This document shows positions 42,164-53,558 of a stretch of 56,262 nucleotides of DNA, piece by piece. Positions within the stretch are counted from its first letter, which is position 1. Every line of letters begins with the position of its first letter. Location of the stretch: contig JBEIHR010000002.1 of assembly GCA_040381195.1 (NCBI GenBank), forward strand, positions 1-56,262, written 5' to 3'. The notes below the pieces were generated by a model. That model saw only the letters and a program-made list of their open reading frames with translations, had not been told where the DNA came from and did not search any database. The position numbers and the translations under genes were made by a program. Source of the stretch: VGCC01 sp040381195 (GTDB lineage: Bacteria > Actinomycetota > Actinomycetes > S36-B12).

Positions 42164-44316
42164 GTCGGTCGCCGGAAGTAGCACGCGGCCAACGGGGGAA
42201 GTACTGCGGTTGCACGTGGTCTCCCCTGGGCATCCGGTGATGCGTGGAGGACCCCAAGGTTGCCGGTATTGGTACCTCCGTAGATCGATGCATCGGAGTT
42301 GAGCACCTCACGCCACGTGCCTGCCAGGGGCAGCGCCAGGGAGTGGTGGAGGCGCGGGACGGGAGAGAGGTTGATCGCTGCTGCGATGCAGTCACCGTCC
42401 GGTCCCCAGCGCAGCCACGTGAAGACGTTCTCCGCGGAATTGTCGGGGTCGATCCACTGGAAACCCGACGGGTCGTCGTCCCAGGCCCACAGGGCGGGCG
42501 ATTCCCGGTAGACGGAGTTCAGGTCCGAGACGAGACGTTGGATTCCTTCGTGTTCGGGGTGTTGGGTCAGCGACCAGTCGAGCCCGCGTTCACTGCTCCA
42601 TTCGGCTGATTGCGCAAACTCCGAACCCATGAAAAGCAACTTCTTGCCCGGATGCGCCCACATGTAGGCGAGGTAGGCGCGCAAGTTTGCCAATGACTGC
42701 CATCGATCGCCAGGCATGCGTGAGACGAGGGAGCCCTTGCCGTGTACGACCTCATCGTGGGAGAACGGGAGTACGAAGCGCTCGCTGTAGGCGTACATCA
42801 TCGCGAATGTCATCTCGTTGTGGTGGTAGACGCGATGGATCGCTTCACGCTGCATGTATCCGAGCGAATCGTGCATCCACCCCATGTTCCACTTGAATCC
42901 GAAACCGAGGCCCCCCGTATCGGTGGGGGCGGTGACACCTGCCCACGCGGTCGATTCCTCGGCGATGGTGACGACTCCCGGAACCCGTCGGTAGACGGTT
43001 GCGTTCATCTCCTGAAGGAAACGCACGGCATCGAGATTCTCCCGGCCACCCTGGGCGTTCGGTGTCCATTCGCCCTCACGTCGGGAGTAGTCCAGGTAGA
43101 GCATTGACGCGACAGCGTCCACACGGAGTCCATCGATATGGAACTCCTCGAGCCAGTAGACCGCATTGGCGACGAGGAAGTTGCGCACCTCGGGGCGCCC
43201 GAAGTCGAAGACGTACGTACCCCAATCGGGGTGCTCCCCACGCCGCGGATCGGGGTGCTCGTAGAGGCACGTTCCGTCGAAGCGGGCGAGGGCCCACTCG
43301 TCCTTGGGGAAATGTGCGGGCACCCAGTCGAGGATCACCCCGATACCGGCCTGGTGGAGGGCATCGACGAGGAACCGGAAGTCGTCGGGGGAACCGAAAC
43401 GCGCGGTGGGTGCGTAGTAGCCGGTGACCTGGTACCCCCAGGAGGGTCCGTACGGATGCTCGGCAACGGGCAGGAACTCCACGTGCGTGAAGCCGGTCTG
43501 CGTCACGTACTCCACGAGGTCGTGAGCGAGGTCCCGGTAGGTCAATCCCGAACGCCAGGAGCCGAGGTGGACCTCGTAGATCGTCATGGGTCCACGATGC
43601 GGATCAGTGTTCGCGCGGGCGCGCATCCAGTCGCCGTCGTTCCAGGCGTACGTGGAGGTGACGACGACGGACGCCGTTGCCGGGGGTACCTCGGCAGCCT
43701 GCGCATAGGGGTCGACCTTGTCTCGCCAGGTGCCATCGCGCCCGAGGATCCGGTACTTGTATCGAGTACCGGAGCCAACTCCGGGCAGGAAGAGTTCCCA
43801 GACGCCGGAGGCTCCGAGGCTGCGCATCGGAAAAGCCCGACCGTCCCAGTGGTCGAAGTCACCCATCAGCCGCACCCCGTGCGCATTCGGTGCCCACACA
43901 GCGAAGGAGGTACCGGCGACACCATCGATCGTGACGGGGTGCGCGCCGAGCTTCGTCCAGATCTCTTCGTGGCGCCCCTCGCTGATCAAGTGCAGGTCCA
44001 TCTCGCCGAGGAGTGGGAGGAATCGGTACGGGTCGTGTGTCTCGTGGACCTCGGTTCCGTAGCGGATCTGGTAGCGGTAGTCGGGAATCGTGGGTCCCGG
44101 GATCTGGGCGACCCAGACATCGTCCTGCTCGCGCTGCATGGCGATCGTGGCTTCGGGAAGGAGCAGTGTGACGGAGTCAGCTCCAGGACGCAGTGTGCGA
44201 ATCGTCACCAGGTCGGGCGCGGCGTGGGCACCGAGAATCGCATGGGGATCGTGGTGTGCGCCGGTGAGCAGTCGCTCACTATCGGGCGGGGTGGTCGCCT
44301 TGGACCTCCGTGCCAT
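42160..44316 (-). CDS. glgB: 1,4-alpha-glucan branching enzyme (GH13)
   Basis: Introduces alpha-1,6 branches into glycogen. The 718 residues contain a second N-terminal CBM48 (FAVWAPNAHGVRLMGDFDHW), GVILDWVPAHFPKD, the nucleophile Asp in GLRVDAVASMLYLDY, acid Glu in IAEESTAW and the third Asp in LPFSHDEVVHGKGSL. It is divergent from glgP across 136 bases, with a TACGCT box six bases before ATG 44316. Confidence 0.97.
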   Translation of the reverse strand: MARRSKATTPPDSERLLTGAHHDPHAILGAHAAPDLVTIRTLRPGADSVTLLLPEATIAMQREQDDVWVAQIPGPTIPDYRYQIRYGTEVHETHDPYRFLPLLGEMDLHLISEGRHEEIWTKLGAHPVTIDGVAGTSFAVWAPNAHGVRLMGDFDHWDGRAFPMRSLGASGVWELFLPGVGSGTRYKYRILGRDGTWRDKVDPYAQAAEVPPATASVVVTSTYAWNDGDWMRARANTDPHRGPMTIYEVHLGSWRSGLTYRDLAHDLVEYVTQTGFTHVEFLPVAEHPYGPSWGYQVTGYYAPTARFGSPDDFRFLVDALHQAGIGVILDWVPAHFPKDEWALARFDGTCLYEHPDPRRGEHPDWGTYVFDFGRPEVRNFLVANAVYWLEEFHIDGLRVDAVASMLYLDYSRREGEWTPNAQGGRENLDAVRFLQEMNATVYRRVPGVVTIAEESTAWAGVTAPTDTGGLGFGFKWNMGWMHDSLGYMQREAIHRVYHHNEMTFAMMYAYSERFVLPFSHDEVVHGKGSLVSRMPGDRWQSLANLRAYLAYMWAHPGKKLLFMGSEFAQSAEWSSERGLDWSLTQHPEHEGIQRLVSDLNSVYRESPALWAWDDDPSGFQWIDPDNSAENVFTWLRWGPDGDCIAAAINLSPVPRLHHSLALPLAGTWREVLNSDASIYGGTNTGNLGVLHASPDAQGRPRATAVLPPLAACYFRRPT

Positions 44317-44322
44317 TGCCCC

Positions 44323-44328
44323 AGCGTA
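44323..44328 (-). promoter_or_regulatory. Candidate -10 box of a leaderless glgB mRNA
   Basis: TACGCT reads on the minus strand six bases before ATG 44316, with no ribosome site. Confidence 0.5.
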
Positions 44329-44412
44329 GGGGTGCAGGACACGTCCGGAATGTCGGACGGCGCGATCCGATGCAAGTGATGAAACGCGATTACATGGTGA
44401 TCACTGGTTGTC

Positions 44413-44439
44413 GTGCGCGATGTGCGCGATCACGCGCAC
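44413..44439. promoter_or_regulatory. Repeat and inverted repeat abutting the glgP -10 box (candidate operator)
   Basis: GTGCGCGAT occurs twice in tandem (44413-44421, 44422-44430), and GTGCGCG (44422-44428) is an inverted repeat of CGCGCAC (44433-44439) around ATCA. The perfect 7-bp arms end at the base before the TACGGT box, where a repressor would block polymerase. A palindrome GTGATCAC lies upstream at 44397-44404. Confidence 0.5.
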
Positions 44440-44445
44440 TACGGT
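44440..44445 (+). promoter_or_regulatory. Candidate -10 box of a leaderless glgP mRNA
   Basis: TACGGT lies seven bases before GTG 44453. Confidence 0.5.
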
Positions 44446-44452
44446 GGCGGAC

Positions 44453-47046
44453 GTGAAAGCACTCCGTCGTCTCACTGTCCGAAGCCCGCTCCCGGGGAAT
44501 CTGACCGCGCTCGAGGGACTCGCCCTCAACCTCCGCTGGTCGTGGCATGCCCCTACTCGGGAGATCTTTCGCAGTATCGATCCCGATGTGTGGGAATCCT
44601 GCGACTACGACCCCATGCGCCTTCTCTGTGAGGTGTCATCCGGACGACTCGACGCGTTGAGTCAGGACCCAGCCTTCGTGGGCCGGGTGCATGCTGCACA
44701 CGCCGACCTCGAGACGTACGTGACCGCGGATCAGTGGTACCAGGGACTCCGGACACCGTGCACCGGCATCGCTTACTACTCGCCCGAGTTCGGCATCACG
44801 GGCGCCCTGCCGCAGTACTCGGGAGGTCTCGGAATTCTGGCGGGGGACCACCTGAAGAGCGCCAGTGACCTGGGAGTGCCGATCATCGGCATCGGGTTGT
44901 TCTACCGGAGCGGCTACTTCCGTCAGAGCCTGTCCTGGGACGGCTGGCAGGTCGAGCACTATCCCGTCTGCAATCCCGAGGGCACTCCGGTCACGCTGCT
45001 TCGCGAAGCGGATGGAACCCCGGCGAAGGTCGGTGTGGGCCTGCCCGGGAACCGCACCCTTGCTGCGCGCATCTGGGTCGCCCAGGTGGGCCGCGTGTCG
45101 CTGCTCCTCCTTGACTCCGATGTGGAGGAGAACGGCGCCGCTGAGCGGGAGGTCACCGACCGGCTCTACGGCGGTGGTGGTGAGTATCGGCTGCAGCAGG
45201 AGATGTTGCTCGGTATCGGCGGTACACGTGCACTCCGCGCGTACTGTCGGATCACCGGGTCACCTGAGCCCAATGTCTTCCACAGCAATGAGGGTCACGC
45301 TGGATTCCTCGGTATCGAGCGCATCCGCGAGCTCATCGACAGCCGCCCCGACCTGGACTTCGCCACCGCACGTGAGGCGGTGCGCGGAGGCACCGTCTTC
45401 ACCACCCACACACCCGTGCCCGCGGGCATCGACAGATTCCCGGTTTCCCTCATCGAGGAGTACTTCGGTGGTGACAACGCTGTGGCAGTGGTCCCGGTCC
45501 AGGACATCCTCGCGCTCGGACGGGAGACCTACGCCGGTGGTGATCCCGAGACGTTCAACATGGCCGTCATGGGGCTGCGCCTCGCTGGGCGTGCGAATGG
45601 TGTGAGCCTGTTGCATGGCGAGGTCTCGCGGGAGATGTTCTCCGGACTATGGCCGGGCTTCGAAGGCGACGACATCCCGATCACATCGATAACGAACGGC
45701 GTGCATGCTCCCACATGGGTCGCCACGCCCATGGCCGATCTCGTTGCGGAGACGGCGCACTCGGTGTTCCTCAATGACGCGGTGACGTGGGAGAACCTGT
45801 CGAACGTCGACGAGCAGCGCCTCTGGGAGACCAAGCGGGATATGCGCATGAACCTCGTCCAGGAGGCGCGTCTTCGCCTTCGAGAATCGTGGATCGCCCG
45901 CGGTGCCGCGGAGACTGATCTGGACTGGATCAGTGAGGTTCTCGACCCCGATGTCCTGACCATCGGGTTTGCGCGCCGAGTTCCCTCCTATAAAAGGCTC
46001 ACGCTCATGCTGCGCGACCGCGATCGTCTTCGCGCTGTCCTCACCGACCCCGAACGGCCCGTGCAACTCGTCATCGCGGGGAAGGCGCACCCGAATGATG
46101 ACGGGGGTAAGCGCCTCATCCAGGAGTTGGTGGCGTTTGCCGATGAGCACGATGTCCGCCATCGGATCGTGTTTCTGCCGAACTACGACATGACCATGGC
46201 CACGACGCTCTATCCGGGTTGTGATGTCTGGTTGAACAATCCGATTCGTCCGCTAGAAGCCAGTGGCACATCGGGCATGAAGGCTGCGCTGAACGGCGCC
46301 CTCAATCTCTCGATCCTCGATGGCTGGTGGGACGAGTGGTTCGATGGGATGAACGGATGGGCGATCCCTTCGGCCGACCGGGTGGATGATCCCGACCGGC
46401 GCGACGACCTCGAGGCTGATGCGCTGTACGACCTGATCTCCTCCACGGTGGCGCCACTGTTCTATGAACGCGACGAGCGCGGACTCCCAGGGCGCTGGCT
46501 GTCGATGATGCGACACACCCTGACAACCCTCGGACCCAAGGTGTTGGCCACGCGCATGGTGCGTGACTACGTGACGCGCCTCTATGTGCCGGTGGCGGAG
46601 TCCGCTGTGGCATTGCGGAGCGACGATTTCGCGCTCGCACGTGAAGTGGCCGCATGGAAGGACCGAATGCGGAGCGCATGGTGGGGTGTGCGCGTCGACC
46701 ACGTCGAGGCGGACACAGCAGGCGACGCTCTGCGCCTCGGGCAATCCGTAGCGATCCGGGCCTATGTATCGCTGGGCGAGCTCACTCCCGAGGACGTGCG
46801 TGTCGAAGTGATCGCGGGGAGTGTCGATTCGGACGATGTCCTGCAGGCTCCGTCCACCCAGGTGATGCGGCCACACGAACAGTTCGACAGCAATCGGTGG
46901 CGCTTTTCCGTCGACCTCACCGTGGAGCACCCGGGGGCCTTTGGCTACACAGTGCGCGTTGTGCCCTGGCACCACGGGCTGGTGAACCCCGCCGAGGTAG
47001 GGCTGGTCGCTCTTCCGATGAACGGAGTCACAGAGCTCGCGTTCAC

Positions 47047-47050
<4 letters not shown>
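44453..47050 (+). CDS. glgP: Alpha-glucan phosphorylase
   Basis: Releases glucose-1-phosphate from alpha-1,4-glucans (GT35, the short actinobacterial type with an N-terminal DUF3417-like region). The 865 residues have LALNLRWSWHAPTREIF, SPEFGITGALPQYSGGLG, FHSNEGHAGFLGIERI, RRVPSYKRLTLM (cofactor region) and EASGTSGMKAALNGALN with the PLP-site Lys. An in-frame ATG at 44408 would put the operator-like repeats in the coding part; GTG 44453 matches the family start (MKALRRLTVRSPLP). Convergent with glgX, sharing CTAG. Confidence 0.95.
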
Positions 47051-49131
<2,081 letters not shown>

Positions 49132-49137
49132 ACGCCG

Positions 49138-49143
49138 ACGCTA
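49138..49143 (-). promoter_or_regulatory. Candidate -10 box of a leaderless glgX mRNA
   Basis: TAGCGT reads on the minus strand six bases before GTG 49131. It shares a 56-base divergent gap with the enoyl-CoA hydratase promoter (TACGCT at 49161-49166). Confidence 0.5.
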
Positions 49144-49187
49144 GCGCGTGCGCGCCTGGCTACGCTGCTGCGGTCGAAGGGTGCGTC

Positions 49188-49967
49188 ATGGGTGAATTCG
49201 TCTCAATCGAGCGTGCGGGCGGCGTCGCGGTGGTTCGTATGAATCGACCACCGCTGAATGCCTTGAACCTGCAGATGCAGCGTGAGCTCCAGAGTGCCGC
49301 ACAGGAGATCAGTGGCGACGAATCGATCGGGGCGGCGATCGTCTACGGCGGCCCGAAGGTCTTCGCGGCGGGTGCGGATATCAAGGAAATGGTCGGTATG
49401 TCCCATACCGACATGGCCTATGCCGCCCAGTCACTGCATGAGGCGTTCAACTCGATCGCATCCATCCCGCAGCCCACGATTGCCGCCATCACGGGCTACG
49501 CGCTGGGTGGTGGCTGCGAAGTGGCCCTCTGCTGTGATCTGCGCATTGCGGCGGACGATGCAACCCTGGGACTGCCGGAGGTGACACTCGGGATCATCCC
49601 CGGTGCCGGTGGCACTCAGCGCCTTCCGCGCCTCATCGGTGCATCACGGGCCAAGGATCTGATCCTCACGGGACGCTTCGTGCGAGCAGTCGAAGCAGCA
49701 GAGATCGGTCTCGTGAACCGTGTCGTTCCCGCGGACTCGGTTCTCGAAGCGGCACAGGAGTACGCCTCGCGGCTCGCGCGCGGTGCCGGACTTGCGTTAC
49801 GCGCGGCGAAGCTCGCCATCGATTCTGGACTCGATTCCAGTCTGGACGCCGGGCTCGCGCTCGAGCGGACTCTGTTTACAGGCCTCTTCGCGACGGAAGA
49901 CCGGGCACGCGGCATGGAGTCATTCATCGCGGAGGGCCCGGGCAAGGCCGAGTTCATCTCCCGATGA
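49188..49967 (+). CDS. Enoyl-CoA hydratase
   Basis: Crotonase-fold enzyme of 259 residues. Oxyanion-hole parts are AAGADIKEM and GYALGGGCEVAL, and the catalytic glutamates lie in GGGCEVAL and TLGLPEVTLGI (followed by PGAGGTQRL). It probably hydrates short trans-2-enoyl-CoA in beta-oxidation, but isomerase activity is possible. AAGG lies before ATG 49188, and the gene is coupled to the methyltransferase by ATGA. Confidence 0.93.
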   Translation: MGEFVSIERAGGVAVVRMNRPPLNALNLQMQRELQSAAQEISGDESIGAAIVYGGPKVFAAGADIKEMVGMSHTDMAYAAQSLHEAFNSIASIPQPTIAAITGYALGGGCEVALCCDLRIAADDATLGLPEVTLGIIPGAGGTQRLPRLIGASRAKDLILTGRFVRAVEAAEIGLVNRVVPADSVLEAAQEYASRLARGAGLALRAAKLAIDSGLDSSLDAGLALERTLFTGLFATEDRARGMESFIAEGPGKAEFISR

Positions 49968-50878
49968 CCACGTCTCCCTCGTCGGCGAAGGCAGCCAATG
50001 TCGTCTATCACGACTGGGAAGCCGAGACGTACGACACCAAGTGGAGCATCTCGTTCGATGAGCGCTGCATCGAGTACGCCCGTCACGCATTCGACTCCGC
50101 ATCGGGTCGTACCCTCACGTTGCCGGTGGGTCGCGCCGTCGAAATCGGCGCGGGGACCGGCTTCTTTCTCCTGAACCTGATGCAGTCCGGCGTCGCCCGC
50201 CAGGGGGTCGTCACGGATATCTCCTCAGGAATGGTGCGCACCGCCGTGCGACAGGCGGGGGAATTGGGGCTCGATGTCCTCGGTGTCGTGGCCGATGCCG
50301 AGTCGCTTCCCATCGCAGATACGAGTTGCGACCTCGTGGTGGGACATGCCGTGCTGCACCACATTCCCGATGTCGAGCGTGCGATCACCGAAGTTCTGCG
50401 CATCCTTCGGCCCGGCGGAGTCTTCGTGATCACCGGGGAGCCGACCCAGAAGGGGGACTTCATCGCGCGACGTCTTTCACGACTCACCTGGTGGGTCACC
50501 TCCCGTGTCACACAGGCTCCGGGGCTCCGTCAGCGGTGGGCTCGCCCGCCCGGGGAGCTCGCGGAGTCGTCGGAAGCGGCCGCCCTCGAGGCCGTCGTGG
50601 ATCTGCATACATTCGATCCGGACGAGTTGGCGCGCACGTGCCTGCGTGCGGGGGCCGTAGACGTCCGGACCCACACCTCCGAATTCGCCGCATCATGGTT
50701 CGGCTGGCCGGTGCGCACCTTCGAGGCAGCCGTCAAGCCGGGCGCACTGGGTCTCGGGTGGGCGATGTTCGCGTACCGAACGTGGCAGGGGCTGACACGA
50801 TTGGATGAGTCAGTGCTTGCGCATGTCGTGCCAGATGAGTTGTTCTACAACGTCTCGGTGTCAGGAGCGAAACCATGA
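49964..50878 (+). CDS. Class I SAM-dependent methyltransferase (Rv3030-like)
   Basis: A 304-residue methyltransferase with the SAM motif VEIGAGTGFFLLNL, acidic loop VVADAESLP and post-I motifs GHAVLHHIPDVE and LRPGGVFVITGEP. The N-terminus (NVVYHDWEAETYDTKW) and its place ahead of a GT4 gene and near etfBA are like mycobacterial Rv3030, proposed to methylate MGLP sugars. That likeness is from memory of gene order and motifs. It is joined by ATGA overlaps to both neighbours. Confidence 0.87.
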   Translation: MTTSPSSAKAANVVYHDWEAETYDTKWSISFDERCIEYARHAFDSASGRTLTLPVGRAVEIGAGTGFFLLNLMQSGVARQGVVTDISSGMVRTAVRQAGELGLDVLGVVADAESLPIADTSCDLVVGHAVLHHIPDVERAITEVLRILRPGGVFVITGEPTQKGDFIARRLSRLTWWVTSRVTQAPGLRQRWARPPGELAESSEAAALEAVVDLHTFDPDELARTCLRAGAVDVRTHTSEFAASWFGWPVRTFEAAVKPGALGLGWAMFAYRTWQGLTRLDESVLAHVVPDELFYNVSVSGAKP

Positions 50879-52050
50879 CCCGGATCGTCCACCTGTCGTG
50901 GGAATATCCACCTCGCGTGTTCGGCGGGCTCGGCCGCCACGTGGAAGCCCTGGCCGAGGCGCAGGCCCGGTTGGGTCACGATGTCACCGTGCTCACGGCC
51001 GCCACGGACGACGCCCCCGCGAGGGAGGTCGTCAACGGTGTCACGGTCTGGCGGGTCCGCAGGGACCCACCCGATGTGCCGTTCGATGTCGACCACCTCA
51101 TGGTGTGGAGCTTCGGGCTCGAGACGGCCATTGCGCGCGTAGCGGCCGAGGAGGGGCTTCGAGCAGATGTGGTGCACGCCCACGACTGGCATTTGGTGCA
51201 CGCGGCTGCTGCACTCCGCGTGAGTACGGGTGCGACGTTCGTCCTCACGATCCACGCGACCGAGGCAGGTCGACACCGCGGGTGGGTGACCTCGGATCTC
51301 TCGCGCCAGATCCACGGTCTCGAGTGGTGGGCGGCGCGGGAGGCCGACGTGCTGATCACCTGCAGCCGGGCGATGGAAAGCGAGGTCGCGACGCTCTTCG
51401 GTGCGACCCATGTGGACGTGATCCCGAATGGCGTGGAGGTGAAGGAGCTCCCTTCGGGGACCCGCGGGCGCGAGATCGTCTACCTGGGACGACTCGAGTG
51501 GGAGAAGGGAGTACAGACGCTGGTCGACGCGCTAGCCCTGCTTCGGGCGCGTGGCGTGGAGTTCACAGCGGTCCTCTGTGGACGTGGCTCCTTCGAGCCG
51601 CAGTTGCGCGAACGTGTCGCCGAGAAGCACCTGTCCGACATCGTGAGATTCGAGGGATGGATCAGTGAGGAGGAGAAGCGGAGGATGTTGCGCTCCGCTG
51701 GCGCAGCCGTGGTGCCCTCGTTCTATGAGCCCTTCGGGATCGTCGCGCTGGAAGCGGTCGAATCCGGCGCTCCGATCGTCGTGTCGAACGTCGGTGGCCT
51801 GGGAGAAATCGCTGCGAACGTTCCAGGATCGATGACGTTCCCCTCAGGGGAGTCCGATGCGCTCGCCGACTCTCTCGAGAAAGTTCTGGAGACCGCGCAC
51901 GATCCTGTGGCAGCACGCGCCGTTCTCGCCGAGATGTACTCATGGGACGGCATCGCCCGTGACTCGGTGAAGGCCTATGCGCGTGCGACGCGGCGCATGT
52001 CCTCGGAGGGCTACCGGGTTCCCCCGGATGATCGCAGTGTCCTCGCCTGA
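50875..52050 (+). CDS. GT4 family glycosyltransferase (Rv3032-like alpha-glucosyltransferase)
   Basis: A 391-residue GT-B enzyme. YPPRVFGGLGRHVEAL is the N-terminal donor/acceptor loop, followed by VVHAHDWH, VDVIPNGVE, IVYLGRLEWEKGVQ and the E-x7-E element PSFYEPFGIVALEAVESG. Mycobacterial Rv3032 and GlgM/GlgA-type enzymes share this layout, so it may elongate an alpha-1,4-glucan. The ATGA overlap with the methyltransferase and 23-base overlap with the acyltransferase suggest one operon. Confidence 0.88.
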   Translation: MTRIVHLSWEYPPRVFGGLGRHVEALAEAQARLGHDVTVLTAATDDAPAREVVNGVTVWRVRRDPPDVPFDVDHLMVWSFGLETAIARVAAEEGLRADVVHAHDWHLVHAAAALRVSTGATFVLTIHATEAGRHRGWVTSDLSRQIHGLEWWAAREADVLITCSRAMESEVATLFGATHVDVIPNGVEVKELPSGTRGREIVYLGRLEWEKGVQTLVDALALLRARGVEFTAVLCGRGSFEPQLRERVAEKHLSDIVRFEGWISEEEKRRMLRSAGAAVVPSFYEPFGIVALEAVESGAPIVVSNVGGLGEIAANVPGSMTFPSGESDALADSLEKVLETAHDPVAARAVLAEMYSWDGIARDSVKAYARATRRMSSEGYRVPPDDRSVLA

Positions 52051-52741
52051 GTTTCGAGTCCTCAGTCGCTCGAATCTGCGCTGGATCATCCGGAACCGTG
52101 CCTGGACGTGGTGGTACCTCGTCCGCTACGCACGTTTCGTGCGTTTCAGAATCCGTCATCCCCGGATCGAATGTGCTGGCCTTGTATTCCTCGGCCGGCG
52201 TGTCACCATCGAACAGCGTCGTGGTCACGGACGGATCCGCATCGGCGCCTGGGTGCATATCGGGGATGACAATCGAATCCGCTGTCACGAGGGCACCCTG
52301 CGCATCGGAGACAAATCCGTCCTCGGTCGAGACAACACGATCAACTGCTACATGGACATATCCATCGAACCCGAGACCTTGATCAGTGACTGGGTGTACA
52401 TCTGCGACTTCGACCACAGGAGTGACGACATCCATACCGCCATCCGACGCCAGGGGATCGTCAAGGCCCCGGTGCGGATCGGCCGGGGGTCGTGGATCGG
52501 TGTCAAGGCCTCCCTCCTGCGCGGGGCGGACATCGGGGAGCACTCGATCGTCGGTGCGCATGCGGTCGTCCGGGGCGCGGTGCCCCCCCACTCCGTCGTG
52601 GCGGGGATTCCCGCGCGGGTCGTGCGTGCCAGGCAGCCGATTCCCCCACCCCCGGAGGTTCAGGAGATCGAGGCGGCGACCCGTGCGGCCGTGGAGGCCC
52701 GCGTCGCCCGGGCGAAACGCGCGCCCGAGGGGAGTCCATGA
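52028..52741 (+). CDS. Hexapeptide-repeat acyltransferase (Rv3034c-like)
   Basis: A 237-residue left-handed beta-helix acyltransferase. The start (NLRWIIRNRAWTWWYLVRYARF) is followed by hexapeptide repeats IRIGAWVHIGDDN, LRIGDKSVLGRDN, VYICDFDHR with the catalytic His, APVRIGRGSWIGVKASLLRG and IGEHSIVGAHAVVRG. Mycobacterial Rv3034c of the MGLP region has the same pattern as far as I recall. It would transfer an acetyl or other short acyl group to a sugar. A longer upstream frame lies inside the GT4 gene. ATG 52028 lacks a ribosome site, so GTG 52037 is also possible. Confidence 0.84.
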   Translation: MIAVSSPEFRVLSRSNLRWIIRNRAWTWWYLVRYARFVRFRIRHPRIECAGLVFLGRRVTIEQRRGHGRIRIGAWVHIGDDNRIRCHEGTLRIGDKSVLGRDNTINCYMDISIEPETLISDWVYICDFDHRSDDIHTAIRRQGIVKAPVRIGRGSWIGVKASLLRGADIGEHSIVGAHAVVRGAVPPHSVVAGIPARVVRARQPIPPPPEVQEIEAATRAAVEARVARAKRAPEGSP

Positions 52742-52768
52742 TTGGATACAATCGTCGAAGGGAATGCG

Positions 52769-53548
52769 ATGAAGGTCGCCGTGTGTGTCAAACAGGTTCC
52801 GGACACCTGGGCGGAGAAGCGCCTGCGGGCCGAGGACTCCCTCCTGGATCGTGAGAGCGCCGACGGGGTCATGAACGAACTCGACGAGTACGCGGTCGAG
52901 CAGGCCCTCCAGATCGTCGAGGCGGCCGGTGGCGAGGTCGTGGTGGTCTCGATGGGGCCAGAGCGGGCCGCGGAGACCGTCCGCAAGGCCCTCAGCATGG
53001 GAGCCGACTCCGGGATCCATGTCGTCGACGACGCCCTGCGGGGCTCCGATGCCATCGCCACCGCCAACGCCCTGGCCGCGGCGCTGAAGGACCGCGGCTT
53101 CGACCTGATCGTCTTCGGTTCGGAATCCACCGATGCCCGGATGAGCGTGATCCCAGCCATGGTTGCCGAGATCCTCGGCATCGCGCAGTTGACGTTCGCC
53201 CAGAAGGTCGTGGTCGAGGGCTCCGTGGTCACAATCGAGCGCGTGACCGACTACGGCTTCGACACCGTCACCGCGAGCACCCCGGCGGTCATCAGCGTCG
53301 TCGAGAAGATCAACGAGCCGCGATACCCATCCTTCAAGGGGATCATGGCCGCGAAGAAGAAGCCGGTCGAGACCATCGGGCTCGCGGAGCTGTCGCTGGA
53401 TCCCGGCGCGGTCGGAAGTCGTGCAGCGTGGAGTGCTGTTGCGGACTTCTCCGCGCGCCCAGCCAAGGCAGCGGGCGTCGTCGTGTCGGATGCGGGGGAT
53501 GGTGGCACGAAGATCGCCGAGTTCCTCGCCGAGCAGAAGTTCATCTAA
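52769..53548 (+). CDS. etfB: Electron transfer flavoprotein subunit beta
   Basis: Small ETF subunit, 259 residues, binding AMP and carrying electrons from acyl-CoA dehydrogenases. MKVAVCVKQVPDTWAEKR, NELDEYAVEQAL, VSMGPERAAETVRKALSMGAD and RYPSFKGIMAAKKKP are typical. ATG 52769 has AAGGGA eight bases upstream. etfA follows after ten bases. Confidence 0.95.
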   Translation: MKVAVCVKQVPDTWAEKRLRAEDSLLDRESADGVMNELDEYAVEQALQIVEAAGGEVVVVSMGPERAAETVRKALSMGADSGIHVVDDALRGSDAIATANALAAALKDRGFDLIVFGSESTDARMSVIPAMVAEILGIAQLTFAQKVVVEGSVVTIERVTDYGFDTVTASTPAVISVVEKINEPRYPSFKGIMAAKKKPVETIGLAELSLDPGAVGSRAAWSAVADFSARPAKAAGVVVSDAGDGGTKIAEFLAEQKFI

Positions 53549-53558
53549 GGAGCGCGTC

